A stretch of 64,000 nucleotides of DNA from the NCBI RefSeq assembly GCF_009905375.1, contig NC_133657.1, forward strand, positions 47,993,134-48,057,133. The letters run 5' to 3'. Made by a program: the position numbers and the translations under genes. This document shows positions 36,603 through 49,167 of the stretch, piece by piece (positions within the stretch are counted from its first letter, which is position 1; every line of letters begins with the position of its first letter). The DNA is from Apium graveolens (lineage: Eukaryota > Streptophyta > Magnoliopsida > Apiales > Apiaceae). The notes under the pieces were generated by a model. It ran no database searches and was not told where the DNA came from. It saw only the letters and a program-made list of their open reading frames with translations.

Positions 36603-36751
36603 CTATTCTGAATCAGAATCCTCACCCTCAAGGGGTGGAGTGTCAGGTGTGTCAGGAGGCGGATACACAGAGCCCTCACCAAATACTGGCCACTGAATGT
36701 CAACTCCGGTGGCTCTAAATGTCGTCCCAAGAGCCTGGGTGAGATCCTGTG
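36603..36751 (-). pseudogene. C-terminal end of element E 3' ORF
   Basis: The minus frame reads Q-D-L-T-Q-A-L-G and VDIQWPVFGEGSVYPPPDTP, then an acidic tail PLEGEDSDSE and TAG at 36603-36605. It is the continuation of the ORF beginning at 50228. The join across element F (ending HSHFA at 49168, resuming Q-D-L here) is exact once one target duplication is removed. Confidence 0.85.
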
Positions 36752-39700
36752 TCTAACGACTCATGTATTTTCGAATTATTTAAATATGTAATTGTGGAAT
36801 ATTAATTAAATAAAATATGTGTCTTGGTTTTTGGCAGCAGTATGTTGATATATACTGTTTGTCTGTGATTTATGGGTGTAAAGGATTGGAATGTGTAGAT
36901 AAAGACTGAGATATATTATTCTGTTTTACTTTTAAAGGTGATTTTATTACAGTTTTAAATCCGTAAATATTTGGATTATCTCTAAAATTAGTTTTCTGAC
37001 TTTATAATTTCAATATTTATTTTTGGGATTTTACAAAATTTAGAAATCAATATTTTATCAATTATTTAACCCTGTACGATTTTCTGATTTCATTTATTTG
37101 TAAAAACTATATTTAATTCCAGAATTTTTCAAAAATTATGAAACTCATATTTATTCAAGTTTGAAATATTCCGAGAATTTTAAAATTATTTTGGAAATTT
37201 TTGGGATTAATTTTACCCGCGCGTTGTTTTGTTTATTTGTTAAAAGCGGGTATAAAGTGCATTTTAGAAATTATTTTAAAATTATGAAAGTTACGTTTTT
37301 ATTTACTTCGGGATATTTGTAATATTTTAAAGCTATTTTTGTAATTTTCGGAGGCTGTTTTATTTGCACCTTATTCCGTTAATTTTGAATTTCGGGACAA
37401 AAACCGGGTCGCGGGAAGTTCGTGTCAATCCTTATTATTACGTGTTATAATTCTGTTAATTTGCAGACACGTGGTAGTTGTTGGTTTACAAAACAAAAAT
37501 AAAAAAAATAATAAAATAAGATAAACACAGACTCAATTGAGCCTGTGTTCACCCCTCCCCTGTTTTGTTTACTTCCTCGGCTCCTTTTTCTTCCATTGCT
37601 TCTCTGTTCCATAGCTTCCCTGTTCCTATTTCCCCTGTTAATTTTGTTTCTCGGTGGAATTATTTCCGCCGCCTGTTATCTCCGATCATTTTGTCGGTAT
37701 TGCTCCGGTTTGCTCCTGTATTGGTGCGTGTATATGCATATGGTTGTGTATATATATCCGCTATGTTGTCTAGTTACTATGTGTGCGGTGTTTCTGTTTG
37801 TCGCCCCTGTTCCTTCGAATTTTCGGTTGCCGCCGGAGTTTTCCGGTGAGGCGGCCTTGTGTTGTGATGTATGCGTATGGGCTGCTCTTGTTTGTTTAAT
37901 CGATCCCGATGTTAATTTCTTTTAATTAATTCAACAATATTTTATTGATTATTTGATGAGATAAATTGTGGTATGTACGTGAAATAATTATTTATCGGTA
38001 GAATACGCGTTGGAAACCCGAATTTGTTGGGTACCCGCGAATTTTACCGCCGTCGGCGATGAGCCTCGGCGAGCCGACGGTGGGCGGTGATGAATTTATT
38101 CTAAGTCCTAATTTTATAAAATAAATAAATAAAATGAGTCGTGTAATTAGTTTCGTATGTTAATAGTTATGGAACTGTGAAAAAAATTGGATTGTGATTT
38201 GTTGTTATTGACGTCGATTGATGTTTCGACGGGTAGTCCGATAAACAAAGGAGACGCTGCCCGATTTCCGGGAAATCAACTATGGAAATGCAGGAGCGTA
38301 TCCGATAATAATCGGGATGTCGAATGAATATATATATACCTATAATTTATACGAGCGTGATTGTATGTTGTGATAAATGTTCTGTCCAAAACTCAGTAAC
38401 CCTAATTTCGTAAAATGACAAGTATACGTATTTTATGAAAATGAACACTGAACCGATTTCAAAAACGTGAACTCTAATTATGGTTTGAGTTATTACAATA
38501 TGAATGATTACGAGTCAAAATATGCTATCGTATGGGTAGGTGATTAGCGAGGATATGTCAAGCATAACTGGGTATCTAATATAGAGTATTTCGACCCTGT
38601 AGGTTCTAGTCGGAAAACCGAAAGTGGATAATGGACTAGAGATAACCTAGTGGTTAGTCGACAAGCTCAGTAGAGTTTCAACAGAAAGACCTGAGTGTCG
38701 AAGTCGAATCCAATGGGATCTAGTGGTTGGACGTTAGAGCCTGAGCAACAGAGTCGGCTCAGAGTTGATCAGTAATAGTTGTAAAGCCTTGTAAGGCAAG
38801 TATTCTGAACTTTTCTTCAAGATATATTACCAATGTTTTCGAACTATTTCATAACATGTGTTTATTATTAAACATAACTCATGTTTTATAATGCATATGC
38901 TTCAAACTATTTATCCTTAAACCCATATTCTTTCTTGATCTTGAGCCGTAAACCTTATTCTTTGCAAACCGTCCTTTGTTGATCCTCAGACACCAAACCA
39001 TACAAAGATAATACTACTCTTCAAAAGTATAACTACCAAACACCAAACACTGAAAGAGAATGATTTGAAACACTGAAACTTTTATATTCCAATCATTCTT
39101 TATAACATCAAAGAACCATATCCTGAAAAATCATTATTGGTCTAATACCTGATCCTTGTACAAACTGAAAATCGTTTCTCATACATACCTTGATATACCC
39201 TTGAGATATCCATGGGATTCCTTACGTTTTTATTCAAGTATTTAACCATCATTGGTTATGATCTTATTTTATCGAATTTATTGTTTATCATATTGAACTG
39301 CTTTAGGATTGGATAGTTTTTATATATGTGGACCAGATTCGTGGTCAGACCATACCAACGGTCAAGTTAGGCCAATGTGTGCCTTGGATCCAGTAATTTG
39401 AGCAGTGCTGTGTGCTTGCTCGGGGTTAGTGTGTGACTAATCAGCAGCCTAACCTTAGTTTTTAAAACTTAAAATGGATATCCAATTCTAATGATTAGTT
39501 AAAAAGAAACTTGATTCCTTCGAATCATCTCATTTGATCATTGTTTAACCTCAGTTATCATTATCATGACTTGCTGAGCTAGTTAGCTCACTCTTGCGAA
39601 TCTTTTTATATCTGTTATAGTTGAAAATGATATGGATGATAGTGAAGTTCCTCAGTCCAATGTGTGAGCTAAGATTCCAGTTTTAGTTGGAGCGAGCTAG

Positions 39701-39952
39701 CATGAGCTTCATTCGGTTAAGATATAGTAAGATTGTAAGAATCATTTGTATTATCAGTTGTAAGTTAAACTAGTTGGGATTTGGTACGTTGTAATAAAAG
39801 CTAAGGTTGTGGCTTGTTTTCATAATTTAACCTGTTGCGATCCGTGGTTTTGTGAAGCAGGGTCATTATAAATAATATCTCTTATACAGGTTTATATATG
39901 GTGTATGTGTTGTGGACCCCAAACTTCGGACCCGGGTTTGGAGGGCGCCACA
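36752..39952 (+). repeat. 5' LTR of element F
   Basis: It ends GGGCGCCACA immediately before the primer site. A pyrimidine-rich block near 37545-37700 produces a 126-codon hydrophobic frame present in both LTRs, with no recognisable domain. It has 13 more bases than the right LTR around 38050-38080 in a GC-rich hairpin region (CCGTCGGCGATGAGCC). Confidence 0.93.
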
Positions 39953-39955
39953 GGT

Positions 39956-39967
39956 TGGTATCAGAGC
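39956..39967 (+). other. Primer binding site of element F (tRNA-Met type)
   Basis: Reads TTGGTATCAGAGC beginning three to four bases after the LTR end. Confidence 0.9.
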
Positions 39968-42870
39968 TACAGGTTATAAGTCACTGAAATAAGCCTAGAT
40001 TATCGGGATTGGGTAAAGGGTTAGGATTAGGAATAGGAAATAGAAAGATAAGTCATCGTGAGGTTGAGTGCGACTATATAATAGGTCTCCGGCACAGTTT
40101 GTGTTGCGATTCGGGATTCTTAATTTACGACGTGATTTCTAGACAACGGCAATGGAAGATCCTGATTTCTCCGTATCATCTGATCGTTTGGAGCTTTCTG
40201 TTTGAGGATCGTCATCTTTTCTCAGATTTGATTTGCACCTTGTTCCTCCATCAGTATTAATGGTACTACCTTCCGTTATGACAGTTGCCCTTCTTCAAGC
40301 TGTTCTACGCTATTTTATCACCTCTTGATACGAGACTACCTATTCAAGAACCTTCATTTGCTCATTCTTGTTTTTCTGTACATTTAACTATGAAGGTATC
40401 TTTTCAGTTTACCCTATACCATATTCTATGCCCTCAGTTTAAAGCCCATCTTATGGAGCAATAGTATTCACGAGGATGGATTCGATAGCTACATCAAATG
40501 GTAAGTGCGCGAGATATTAATAAAGGCGAGAAGGAGTTTAGAAAGAAAATTCACGTGTTTTGGAGGATAGTCTCTACCAGACTTAAGTGGAGCCACGAGT
40601 GAATAGACCACCCGTGATTAGCTTGTGGGATGGATTGGATGAATTTTGAAAAAAAAAGTTAGAAAGAAAAGTGTAAATCTAGAATTTTCGTAAAATTAGA
40701 TGATGGTGCTATGATAAATACGATATGTAAAGTATTGATGTGATGTGATATGAGCAAATTTTGTTCTATGAAATAGATTTGTTGACTATTGAATAACCTG
40801 TTCTACTTAACGACTGCAAAGTGGATGACGGGAGTATTGCCAGGATGGAAATTTTGATGTGAAGCTGTGAATACAATAACATGTAACGACACTTGAAGTG
40901 ATCGTCGATTAAGGAAGGCAAATGGACCCAGTAAAGGAGGGAAGGTAGATTGAAGTGAATGGACCTTTATATGATCGTTCCATTAATTTGGTACCTTGTT
41001 ATAGGTCAGAAGGACAACAACCAACTCATATAGTAAGGACAACCAGATTCTGTGATTTTCAAAAAAAAATTTAAAACAAGTTTTCGAAAAAGATTTTCCC
41101 TTATAAAATTTCTAAAAGCCTTTTTGAATAAAATAAGTTTTAAACATTAGTTGTCAAGTTACTACTTGAGTTTCTTGTTTGTTAAAAGACCCGGATTACC
41201 TGGAAGAATAGTTGTTTCTGACTTAGTATTGTTAATTCAGAGAACAAAGTAACCCGTGATTATGAAGAAGTTGATTATTCCTAACGGTAAGGTGCAAATA
41301 TTGTTTGACAAGGTTAATAACAGAATCCGTGTATGGAGTAATTATTCATTCAGTTGTAGAGATCATTAAAGTTCAAGGAATTCATTGATTTAACAGGAGC
41401 CTGGGCATGACCGAAGAAGATTGGGAAGATTTCCAGACTTTTCTAAAAGAAGAATATTATTAGCAAAAGGATCGTTATGCTAAATGATTCGTGGTTATTC
41501 TAAATTAAAAAGAGGAAACTCAAAGTTATTTGGTAGGAATGCCAGTGTGATCAAATTGTTAAAGTATTATACGTGTAGGTGCGATGTTAAAGATGTAAGA
41601 CTTAACAAGTAAGAATCTACCATAATTCTTAATTTGCGAAGGCATTTTAGCGCACCTTCTAAAGTTATTATATGACACGATTGGGATATGATCGAACAAG
41701 CTTAAAAGATGAATACAAGTGAAATGTGGATGGTGACCAATGGTATCATTCTTGTCTTCAATATTACAGCGTATATTCCTTTTTGATTCTTAAATAAGTA
41801 TGAACTTCTTTTCTTAAATAAACTCTTTGCTATGACCTCGATAAGGAGGATATTGCATTCCTTTCAAATTTAATTATTTTCCTCAAGTTTTGCTTTCTGA
41901 TTGGGACAAACAATGTTATGGTGAGACACTTTGTCAGAATGACGAAGAGTCGGGTGGGACGCCATCTAATCATGTGCTGTATGCCATATGGTATGAAAGA
42001 CTGGCCATCTTAAGTACCAATGTGATTGTCTCATTCATATTCAAATCCTTGTTTCTTCTTTCTTTTCAACTCTAATTTTTGTTGAATTGTGAATCCTTCT
42101 AGTTGTTTCATTGTACTGTCGTTCTTTGCAAGAGTTTTTCCCAACAGAAATCAATGTAATATGGACCAAGCAGGAAAAGTTCCATCTACCTCTCACGCAT
42201 GGAAAGCAAGCAAAGGTATATGACAAGAATTGTAAATCACTAGCCCCAGTCAGGGCTGCACTAAAATCCAAGGGAATCTACTCCAATGAGGAATACGTCT
42301 CCAAGAACGAGAAATTGCGATTTTCCTGTGAAATATGTTATCCAGAACACGGGTGTGGTGATGTGAATGATTATCATGGATACTTTATACGTTAAAGTAT
42401 TAAAAGATGCGAGAGCAACTTGATTGTTTACCTCCCAAGGTTTTGTTGATAAGATAAATTACCCTGTTGAATTGATAAGATTATGATTAAAGGACTAGCA
42501 AGTCAAGAACGTGTAGTTGTTAAATGAGTGAGTACAAATTGTGGAATTGAGATTTCTGGCAATAAGTTGTGAAGAATTGATACCATGGAAGATAAGAGGA
42601 CTTGACCTTATTCTAAGGAATGGATTAACTATGGAAGCATGATGCCTAGATGAACCGTCGTGATGAAAAGATACTCCTGAAGACATTAAATGAGAACATG
42701 ATGAGGCATAAAGGAAAAAGAAGGGTTAAGAATTTGTTAACGATGATTACGGTGACCAAAAGGTAAGCACTATGGTGATTATGGATAGAAGTCAGGAGTA
42801 AACAGAATTTGAAGATTTTATAGTTTCAAGATATATTTCTAGACGAATTACCAAAATTTTCTCCAGATAG
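39968..42870 (+). other. Gag and protease region of element F, mostly unrecognisable
   Basis: By position this should hold gag and protease. Only a faint gag-like string (FKEFIDLTGAWA, stop, PKKIGKISRLF near 41370-41440) recalls the EARAWLKEIEKSF motif. Open frames at 40009-40260 and 42111-42395 have no domain I recognise. The protease active site was not found. Confidence 0.45.
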
Positions 42871-44010
42871 GGAAATGAAGCTCGCGATTGACTTAACACT
42901 TGAAACGAAGCCAGTGACCAAGGCCTTCCACAAAATGGCACCAGTTAAAATGAGGAAATTAGTAAAGCAGATGCAAGAGATGTTAGAAGAAGGAGCAATT
43001 AAACCTAGTGTACCCATAAGGTGCACCAGTATTAATTATTAATAAGAAAGATGGAAGTAAGAGATTATGCATCAACTAGCGGATGCTCAACAAGTCTACT
43101 ATCAAGAACAAGTATCTGTTACCTCAACCCAATGATTTGTTTGATCAAATGAAAGAAGCAAAGTACTTTTATAAGATTGATTTAAGACTTGGTATTTGAC
43201 CAATTGAAGATTAAACCTATGGTTATATCAAAGATAATTTTTAGAACTAAGTATTGTTCTTGTATTACCATTTGGATTAACCAATATACCAGTAATATTT
43301 GAACTTGATGGATAGAATCTTTATGGAATATCTGGATAAGCTATAGTCATGTTACTTAAAGTCAACAGAGGAGCATGCAAGGCATTTAATCATAGTCGGG
43401 AAGTCGAAGAAGAAAGATGTTGTATGAAGAGTTTACAAGGTGAAAGTTTTGATAGTAGGAAGCATAAATATTCAGTGAGGAAAAGGCAAAAGGGGAATCT
43501 AACAGGGATTAAAGTTACTATGAATGAAGAAAGGCCAAAAGCACCAACAAAAGTAAAAAGTTTTACCCTGGACCAGTTATTATTGAAAATTTGTGCAAGA
43601 TTTCTTGAAAGTTGCAATACCTTTGACGAAGCTAACCGGGAAAAGCAAGAAGTTTATATGAAGTGGAGAAGGGTGAAGAAAGTTTTGCGGAGTTTAATGA
43701 AAGAATGGTTACGTCACCTGTTTTATCATTTTGAAAGTATCAAGGAGATTTTGTAGTTTATAGTGATACTTCTCATAGGGGAATAGGATGTGTGTTGATG
43801 CAGCACAGTAAAGTTATTGTATATGCATCCAGACTACCAAAACCTTATGAGCAGAAGTACCCTACTCATAATTTGGAACTAGAAGTAATAATACTCGCTT
43901 TGAAAGATTGGAAAACATTATATGTATGGAGAAATGTGTAAGATTTATACGGACCATAAAAATTTGAAGTATGTATTCATGAGGAAATGCAAATGTTGTG
44001 GCAAGCGATA
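42871..44010 (+). pseudogene. Element F reverse transcriptase and RNase H remnant
   Basis: Pieces in changing frames follow the chromovirus order. ELAIDLTLETKPVTKAFHKMA-type sequence (42885 on) with MRKLVKQMQEMLEEGAIKPS is the RT start. [16 protein letters not shown] bases follow near 43160. ERPKAPTKVKSF and KFVQDFLKVAIPLTKLTGKS (43530-43680) are the RT connection. VYSDTSHRGIGCVLMQHSK and EQKYPTHNLELEVIILALK (43755-43910) are the RNase H start. The RT catalytic motif was not identified, and stops are frequent. Confidence 0.85.
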
Positions 44011-45540
44011 AGCAAAAAGGAGAAAACGAGCATAGAGACTGCACCAGAAGAATTAACTATAGAATTCTAGAGGTTGGAATTGGAAGCTAAAGTTCATAAT
44101 CCAAAATGAACAAGGATGGATAGTATGACCTTTCAGTTGAAGTTGAGAAGAGAAAGATAAGATGTCAAGAAAAGATAATGGATCACGATGTTAGTAGTTA
44201 TTAAAAGGAAATTTATGCGCCCAGGAGAACGATCACGATATCTCCAGATTTTCCCAAGCACTTGGATGCTACAAGTAGAAGAATAAAGAAATGAGATCCC
44301 ACATGGAATTCACAATATTAAGTATTTAAGTTATTGAAGAGATGCCAAGATATACGGAAATTTAAAGAAAAATAGTAACAACCAGGTATAAGAAGGAAAT
44401 TTCAAGATGGATTAGGAAGTGTTTGATATGTCAAAGAATTAAGGCGAAGTATTGGAGGCCTAGTAGATAAGGCAGACCCAGGGAGTGGTTTTACAAGAAG
44501 TGAATCGTGAAGGGTACCAGTGAAGTTCATGGAGAAAAGGAATGAAATTATGAGACTATGTACCGATTATCAGGAATATAACAAAACAATGAATAAGAAG
44601 AAGTGAGACCCTATAAAGAATTGATTACTTATGAGACCTGATTCAAGAAATGTGCTATGTATTGAGAATTAACTTAAGATCCAACCTAAGGATATAACAG
44701 AGATTATGATTAAAATAAGTTATGAATATTGCAAGCTCCGGTGATATTATGTGAAATAACAAGTGTATCAATTGTCTATAAGGAATTAAGGAACATGTTG
44801 TATAAGGAGTACTCAGATAAGTGAATTATATTTATTGATAACATCTTCAGCTGTTCAGGGAACTATACGTTGAGTCTTCAAGAATGAAATTTTGACTAAG
44901 GTTAACAAAAGATTCTGAATTGATCCATTAACAAATACCTAAGTAAAGTTGTATGGTAATAGATGCATTATGCCGACAGAAAGGATTGGATGTAATTAAG
45001 ACCACTGAGGAGTTAATAAACGAATTAGAAAGAGTGAAATCTGAAGTTCAAATACTTAAAGGTGATAATACATGAATCTATGGGATTACGTTTTAGCCTT
45101 AACTGATAGAAAAGATTAAGAGATGTTTAAATGTTTGGAAATCAAGTTGAAAATGAGCACCGCCTACCATCCTTAAACGGAGAGTCAAAGTACGGAAGTG
45201 ATTCAGGAAATGTAAGATATGTGGAGAAGTTGAGTTTTAAGGAAATACTAGAATGATCATTTATCATCGATGTCAGCTCTGGAATGCCACTTTATTAAGC
45301 TTCATGTGAACGCAAGTGTAGATCCCCATTTCTATTGAGATAAAGTGGGAGAAAGAAAGTTGTCAAATCCTACGTTAATTCAACACATCAAGGGCATAAT
45401 GATATTGATTGAAGCAGCTCGGAGTGGACAAAGAAAAAAAAATGGATTTATATCGAGAGAGAGTAAGAGTATAGAAATAGGACCAGTAGTGTTAGTACAA
45501 GTTTCATCTTGTAAGAGTCTGAATAAGTCTGAATAGAAGG
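44011..45540 (+). pseudogene. Element F integrase remnant
   Basis: The zinc region is recalled by SRWIRKCLICQRIKAKY near 44405-44455 (C-x-x-C kept). After a poorly recognisable stretch, the core end is visible as LKMSTAYHP near 45150, then a stop where Gln-Thr is expected, and ESQSTEVIQEM. The frame 45345-45536 reads VGERKLSNPTLIQHIKG and IGPVVLVQVSS, matching the conserved segment after the core. Stops and shifts are scattered throughout, so no enzyme could be made. Confidence 0.8.
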
Positions 45541-45918
45541 GACAGGTTAAGTCCTAAAATTTGTAAACCATTCGGGGTATTGATAAATATTAATAAAGTT
45601 ATTCATGAGTTAATGTTACCGTTACAACAGTGTGTACATATAATGTGTTTGACCTGTTAATGTTAAAGCGATAAGTATGTGATTTGAATTAAGTGACTGA
45701 TTAGGAGCCAATGGGCTCTTGTCCAAGTGTGTTCTGCATATAGTGATCGATCCAAATTCTTGATCGTTAAAGACGAGTTCTTGGAAATGACAGTATATCC
45801 ATAGTAAGTACGTTTGAAACCCTCGAGTAGAAGAGTCTACTTGGAAACTAGAGTTAGATATGCTTGACAAATAACCTCACTTGTTTAGTTAGACCAGATT
45901 CTGAGGACATAATCTTTT
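45541..45918 (+). pseudogene. Element F chromodomain remnant
   Basis: Near 45760-45900 translated pieces include KILDR-like ILDR, then TLE, STWKLEL-type residues and PHLF-like ends, in the spacing of the chromovirus tail (RILDR...VLW...E.TWE.E..M...YPHLF). The match is short and broken by stops. The position just before the purine tract supports it. Confidence 0.55.
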
Positions 45919-45931
45919 TAAGGGGGAAGGA
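45919..45931 (+). other. Polypurine tract of element F
   Basis: TTTTTAAGGGGGAAGGA lies directly before the 3' LTR. Confidence 0.87.
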
Positions 45932-48900
45932 TATAACGACTCGTGTATTTTCGAATTATTTAAATATGTAATTGTGGAATATTAATTAAATAAAATATGT
46001 GTCTTGGTTTTTGGCAGCAGTATGTTGATATATACTGTTTGTCTGTGATTTACGGGTGTAAAGGATTGGAATGTGTAGATAAAGATTGAGATATATTGTT
46101 CTGTTTTACTTTTAAAGGTGATTTTATTACAGTTTTAAATCCATAAATATTTGGATTCTCTCTAAAATTAGTTTTATGACTTTATAATTTCAATATTTAT
46201 TTTTGGGATTTTACAAAATTTAGAAATCAATATTTTATCAATTATTTAACCCTGTATGATTTTCTGATTTCATTTATTTGTAAAAACTGTATTTAATTCC
46301 AGAATTTTTCAAAAATTATGAAACTCATATTTATTCAAGTTTGAAATATTCCGAGAATTTTAAAATTATTTTGGAAATTTTTGGGATTAATTTTACCCGC
46401 GCGTTGTTTCGTTTATTTGTTAAAAGTGGGTATACAGTGCATTTTAGAAATTATTTTAAAATTATGAAAGTTACGTTTTTATTTACTTCGGGATATTTGT
46501 AATATTTTAAAGCTATTTTCGTAATTTTTGGAGGCTGTTTTATTCGCACCTTATTCCGTTAATTTTGAATTTCGGGACAAAAACCGGGTCGCGGGAAGTT
46601 CGTGTCAATCCTTATTACTACGTGTTATAATTCTGTTAATTTGCAGACACGTGGTAGCTGTTGGTTTACAAAAAAAATAAAAAATAAAATAAAATAAGAT
46701 AAACAGAGACTCAATTGAACCTGTGTTCACCCCTCCCCTGTTTTGTTTACTTTCTCAGCTCCTTTTTCTTCCATTGCTTCTCTGTTCCATAGCTTCCCTG
46801 TTCCCATTTCCCCTTTTAATTTTGTTTCTCGGTGGAATTATTTCCGGCGCCTGTTATCTACGATCATTTTGTCGGTATTGCTCCGGTTTGCTCCTGTTTT
46901 GGTGCGTGTATATGCATATAGTTGTGTATATATATCCGCTATGTTGTGTAGTTACTATGTTTGCGGTGTTTCTGTTTGCCGCCCCTGTTCCTTCGGATTT
47001 TCGGTTGACGCCGGAGTTTTCCGGTGAGGCGGCCTTGTGTTGTGATGTATGTGTATGGGCTGATCCTGTTTGTTTAATCGATCCCGATGTTAATTTCTTG
47101 TAATTAATTCAACAATATTTTATTGATTATTTGATGAGATAAATTATGGTATGTACGGGAAATAATTATTTATCGGTAGAATACGCGTTGGAAACCCGAA
47201 TTGGTCGGGTACCCGCGAATTTTACCGCCATCAGCGAGCTGACGGTGGGCGGTGATGAATTTATTCTGAGTCCTAATTTTACAAAATAAATAAATAAAAT
47301 GAGTCGTGTAATTATTTTCGTATGTGAATAGTTGTGGAACTGTGAAAAAAATTGGATTGTGATTTGTTGTTATTGACGTCGATTGATGTTTCGACAGGTA
47401 GTCCGATAAACAAAGGAGACGCTGCCCGATTTCTGGGAAATCAACTATGGAAATGCAGGAGCGTATCCGATAATTATCGGGATGTCGAATGAATATATAT
47501 ACCTATACTTTATACGAGCGTGATTGTATGTTGTGATAAATGTTCTGTCCAAAACTCAGTAACCCTAATTTCGTAAAATGACAAGTATACGTATTTTATG
47601 AAAACGAACATTGAACCGATTTCAAAAACGTGAACTCTAATTGTGGTTTGAGTTATTATAATATGAATGATTTTGAGTCGAAATATGCTATCGTATGGGT
47701 AGGTGATTAGCGAGGATATGTCAAGCATAACTGGGTATCTAATATAGAGTATTTCGACCCTGTAGGTTCTAGTCGGAAAACCGAAAGTGGACAATGGACT
47801 AGAGATAACCTAGTGGTTAGTCGACAAGCTCAGTAGAGTTTCAACAGAAAGACCTGAGTGTCGAAGTCGAATCCAATGGGATCTAATGGTTGGACATTAG
47901 AGCCTGAGCAACAGAGTCGGCTCAGAGTTGATCAGTAATAGTTGTAAAGCCTTGTAAGGCAAGTATTCTCAACTTTTCTTCAAGATATATTACCAATGTT
48001 TTTGAACTGTTTCATAACATGTTGCTATTATTAAACATAACTCATGTTTTATAATGCATATGCTTCAAACTATTTACCCTTAAACCCTGATTTTTTCTTG
48101 ATCTTGAGTCGTAAACCTTATTCTTTGCAAACCGTCCTTTGTTGATCCTCAGACACCAAACCATACAAATATAATACTACTCTTCAAAAGTATAACTACC
48201 AAACACCAAACACTGAAAGAGAATTATTTGAAACACTGAAACTTTTATATTCCAATCACTGAAAGAGAATTATTTGAAACACTGAAACTTTTATATTCCA
48301 ATCATTCTTTATAACATCAAAGAACCATATCCTGAAAAATCATTATTGGTCTAATACTTGATCCTTGTACAAACTGAAAACCGTTTCTCATACATACCTT
48401 GATATACCCTTGAGATATCGATGAGATTCCTTACGTTTTTATTCAAGTATTTAACCATCATTGGTTATGATCTTGTTTTATCGAATTATATTGTTTATCA
48501 TATTGAACTACTTTAGGATTGGATAGTTTTTATATATGTTGACCAGATTCGTGGTCAGACCATACCAATGGTCAAGTTAGGCCAATGTGTGCCTTGGATC
48601 CAGTAATTAGAGCAGTGCTGTGTGCTTGCTCGGGGTTAGTGCGTGACTGATCAGCAGCCTAACCTTGGTTTTTAAAACTTAAAATGGATATCCAATTCTA
48701 ATGATTAGTTAAAAAGAAACTTGATTCCTTTGAATCATCTCATTTGATCATTGTTTAACCTCAGTTATCGTTATCATGACTTGCTGAGCTAGTTAGCTCA
48801 CTCTTGCGAATCTTTTTATATCTATTACAGTTGAAAAGGATATGGATGATAGTGAAGTTCCTCAGTCCAATGTGTGAGCTAAGATTCCAGTTTCAGTAGG

Positions 48901-49162
48901 AGCGAGCTAGCATGAGCTTTATTCGGTTAAGATATAGTAAGATTGTAAGAATCATTTGTATTATCAGTTGTAAGTTAAACTAGTTGGGATTTGGTACGTT
49001 GTAATAAAAGCTAAGGTTGTGGCTTATTTTCATACTTTAACCTGTTGCGATCCGTGGTTTTGTGAAGCAGGGTCATTATAAATAATATCTCTTATACAGG
49101 TTTATATATGGTGTATGTGTTGTGGACCCCAAACTTCTGACCCGGGTTTGGAGGGCGCCATA
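45932..49162 (+). repeat. 3' LTR of element F
   Basis: Collinear with 36752-39952. It carries a 46-bp tandem duplication at 48211-48302 that the left LTR lacks. Confidence 0.93.
48211..48302 (+). repeat. 46-bp tandem duplication specific to right LTR of F
   Basis: Two identical units start at 48211 and 48257 (CACTGAAAGAGAATTATTTG...). The left LTR has one unit at 39049-39094. The duplication arose after F inserted, since both LTRs start identical. Confidence 0.92.
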
Positions 49163-49167
49163 CTATG

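Larger units (their letters stand above)
36752..49162 (+). mobile_element. Element F: decayed Ty3/gypsy chromovirus inside Athila ORF
   Basis: The element is 12,411 bp with LTRs of 3201 and 3231 bp. The target duplication is CTGTG (36747-36751) and CTATG (49163-49167), one transition apart; the ORF of E supports CTGTG as the original. LTR starts are TCTAACGACTC and TATAACGACTC, both changed from an expected TGTAACGACTC, and the right end reads GCGCCATA for GCGCCACA. About 8 differences in the first 260 bp of the LTRs (3%). Plus orientation is shown by the primer site beside the left LTR and the purine tract beside the right one. The 6 kb interior holds decayed RT, RNase H, integrase and chromodomain remnants. 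Confidence 0.92.

Noticed and set aside
37545..37925. 126-codon hydrophobic open frame in the left LTR of F, repeated at 46723-47103
   Set aside because: The two copies exist because LTRs are duplicated. The frame comes from a pyrimidine-rich tract and has no recognisable domain.
42111..42395. 94-codon frame with several Cys residues in element F
   Set aside because: Cys spacing does not match the gag zinc knuckle and no relative is recognised; probably chance in decayed sequence.
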